From NCBI RefSeq assembly GCF_039543385.1, contig NZ_BAABJQ010000016.1, positions 124,001 through 188,000 of the forward strand: a DNA stretch of 64,000 nt. The letters are read 5' to 3'. Below are positions 62,457 to 64,000 of this stretch, piece by piece. This stretch comes from Rugosimonospora acidiphila. Lineage in GTDB: Bacteria > Actinomycetota > Actinomycetes > Mycobacteriales > Micromonosporaceae. A program made the position numbers and the translations under genes. Every line of letters starts with the position of its first letter. The first letter of the stretch is position 1. Below the pieces are notes generated by a model. It was not told where the DNA came from. It saw nothing but the letters and a program-made list of their open reading frames with translations, and did no database searches.

Positions 62457-63283
62457 CCTCCGGCTCCTACGATCCCCATTGCACGGTCGGCACCGGCATC
62501 GATGATGAGGTGACCAGACTCGAAGCACAGGCCGCCCTCACGGCTGAGGCCGAGTTCGCGGTCATGGAGCGGATCGGGTTGCCCGGGCGGTTGCTGGTCG
62601 AGATCGGGAGTGGCTCCGGTGCATTCCTCACTCGGCTCGCCGACCGCTTTCCTGAACACGACGTGCAAGGTGTCGAGATTCGACCCGACCTCCTCGACCA
62701 CGCTCGTGAACGGGGATGTCGTGTCCTGCAGGGCGACGCCTACGCACTCCCGCTGCCAGCCGATAGTTGCGGCACCGTGGTCCTACGTTTCGTCCTCCAG
62801 CACTTGGCCGACCCCCGGGCCGCCGTCCGCGAGGCCGCTCGGGTGCTGCAGCCGGGCGGCCGGCTCATCGTGATCGACGTCGACGGCGGTATGTGGGGTT
62901 GCGTCACTCCCACCTTCCCGGAGTTCATGGACATCTACACCAGGTTCGCGGCCGTGCAGGCCCAAGACGGTGGCGATCGCTTGGTCGGGCGCAAGGCATC
63001 GGGGTGGCTCCGCGATTCGGGCCTGACCCAGGTGCGTACCGAGGTATATAGCGTCACCAACGAGAACCGGCCCATCGATGACTTCGAGATCCACGTCGGG
63101 CCGTCTCGTCTGGCACCGCTGCTGGCACGCAACGAACTTGGGATCCGCGGTCTCGCGCGGGCCACGCAGGCGTGGGAACGACTGCGCTCGGATCCGGCGG
63201 CTTGGATCATGTTGCTCGGCATCATCGCAACCGGAGTGACGCCGATCGGGACGGCATCGCGAGACACGTGGGAAGGGGATTGA
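62453..63283 (+). CDS. Class I SAM-dependent methyltransferase in the cassette
   Basis: 276 aa from ATG 62453, overlapping the P450 stop by 4 bp. Motif I LLVEIGSGSGAFLTRLA near residue 48, acidic VQGVEIRPDLLDHARER, then GDAYALPLPADSCGTVVLRF and LQPGGRLIVIDVDGGMWG. A C-terminal helical segment with AAWIMLLGIIATGVTPIG is hydrophobic and could touch the membrane. Translationally coupled to the P450, so it probably methylates the oxidised product. A longer frame from 61142 is a shadow of the P450. Confidence 0.9.
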   Translation: MTSGSYDPHCTVGTGIDDEVTRLEAQAALTAEAEFAVMERIGLPGRLLVEIGSGSGAFLTRLADRFPEHDVQGVEIRPDLLDHARERGCRVLQGDAYALPLPADSCGTVVLRFVLQHLADPRAAVREAARVLQPGGRLIVIDVDGGMWGCVTPTFPEFMDIYTRFAAVQAQDGGDRLVGRKASGWLRDSGLTQVRTEVYSVTNENRPIDDFEIHVGPSRLAPLLARNELGIRGLARATQAWERLRSDPAAWIMLLGIIATGVTPIGTASRDTWEGD

Positions 63284-63285
63284 TC

Positions 63286-63483
63286 ATGCGCACATCGAAG
63301 AAGCGGTTCTTCCAGACCTTCTTCGCGATCCACTGCTATATGTGGGCCGTTGTCGCAACGGTAGGCATCCTCGATGCGATGCGGACAGCACCCGTTGACA
63401 GCAGCAGGATCGCACTGTGCCTGGTTGTCATCGTCATCGGCATCGCCCTCGGAACCCTGCTCATCCGTCGGCCACGCCTCTGA
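63286..63483 (+). CDS. Small two-TM membrane protein of the cassette
   Basis: 65 aa from ATG 63286 with GAAGGGG upstream, 2 nt after the methyltransferase stop. Basic N-terminus RTSKKR, two membrane segments (about residues 10-28 and 42-59) joined by a short loop, ends RRPRL. Not recognised; size and placement suggest an immunity, anchoring or transport accessory peptide, which is inference only. Confidence 0.65.
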   Translation: MRTSKKRFFQTFFAIHCYMWAVVATVGILDAMRTAPVDSSRIALCLVVIVIGIALGTLLIRRPRL

Positions 63484-63529
63484 CACGATTCAGCCCGGGA
63501 ACAGCCCCGAGAGGGCGCGGCGAGGTTGA

Positions 63530-63950
63530 GGGCGGGGTTGACGGCGGGGTGGGCGTCTTCGCCGGACGTGACGTCCGTAGCCCGGTGCCGGGACTCCACG
63601 GCCCGGTGTTCCTCGATGGTCGGGGCGAGGCGGGCCGGCGGCGGCTGGTGCTTGTCTGGGTGTATAGGTAGTGGGCGGTCTCGCTCTTCTTCCAGTACCA
63701 GCGGCCCGGAACGCGGATGCGGCGCCGGGTGTAGCGGACGAGCTGGGCGACCTGCCGGGCGTCGGGGAGTCGATCCCGTCGTCGTGGTGACCGATCGCGG
63801 TCACCCGGCGGGAACGTGGTGTCGCTGACCGAGCGGCGGCTGGCGCAACTTGGGCTCGGTTCGGCGGCTGCCGCGGACCGTGTCTCGTCGAGCCGGAGCC
63901 CGGGGACGGCCGTCTTGTCTGTCGCTGAGGTGCTGCGGCTGAACAACGCG
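63530..63950 (-). pseudogene. Frameshifted transposase remnant, probably ISAs1 family
   Basis: In one minus-strand frame DARQVAQLVRYTRRRIRVPG and KKSETAHYL match the strand before the C-terminal catalytic Glu in ISAs1-type DDE transposases. In another frame ARLAPTIEEHRAVESRHRAT and DVTSGEDAH match the IENxxHxVRDVTFxED segment that follows. The required frame change lies near 63655. The N-terminal catalytic part is missing; upstream sequence to 64000 shows no clear gene. Confidence 0.55.
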
Positions 63951-64000
63951 AAGTAGGCGAACCGGACCCCCGGAGTATCCGGTTTCGGTTGGGACTCGGC

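Noticed and set aside
61142..63283. 713-codon plus-strand frame reaching into the methyltransferase
   Set aside because: Its 3' third is the real methyltransferase (start 62453); the first part is an Arg-rich shadow of the P450 in another frame.

Overview
The window reads as a chromosomal segment of a high-GC actinomycete. Third codon positions are almost all G or C, start codons overlap stops as GTGA or ATGA, and gene order around rpsA, coaE, uvrB, polA and pdtaR is the actinobacterial one. The family is probably Micromonosporaceae; this is inferred from general gene content and not proven. No rRNA, CRISPR array or phage module was seen.

Layout. 1-1.9 kb: divergent CGNR-type regulator and short-chain dehydrogenase. 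2-8.6 kb: LacI regulator facing a sugar ABC importer plus GH3 glycosidase, arranged like the xylobiose bxl operon. 8.7-15 kb: small genes (DUF3224, VOC, aldo/keto reductase, DipZ-like thiol-redox protein) with two decayed genes, a hydroxyacid dehydrogenase and a probable pectate lyase. 15-21.2 kb: form II molybdenum hydroxylase (S, L, M subunits) with MoxR and VWA maturation proteins. 21-26 kb: DUF885 peptidase, TetR/flavin monooxygenase pair with three operator copies, Mug glycosylase. 26-31 kb: degenerate GGDEF/EAL protein and DedA-PAP2 fusion. 31-49 kb: housekeeping core (typA, a trans-sulfuration enzyme, TerC behind a yybP-ykoY riboswitch, uvrB, coaE, rpsA, qor2/qorR, PadR/def, polA). 49-57 kb: one same-strand run of eight genes joining a branched-chain and a polar amino acid ABC transporter. 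57-58 kb: pdtaR and a short-variable-arm tRNA-Leu(CAA).

Beyond the tRNA the character changes: a second degenerate copy of the tRNA 3' end, a broken conserved gene, an IS5-type fragment, then a less GC-rich cassette (59.1-63.5 kb) with a B12-type radical SAM enzyme, a CYP4-like P450, a SAM methyltransferase and a two-TM peptide, closed on the right by a frameshifted transposase remnant. A tiny Cys-rich frame directly upstream of the radical SAM gene could be a RiPP precursor. This cassette is the best candidate for an undescribed system, but the precursor call is tentative because a second frame overlaps it.

A recurring regulatory signature runs through the window: a -10 hexamer (TACGAT, TAGGCT, TATCAT, TAAGGT and similar) only 6-7 nt before the start codon, implying leaderless mRNAs. 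It was used to set several starts, including those of polA, coaE, the LacI regulator and the DUF885 gene.
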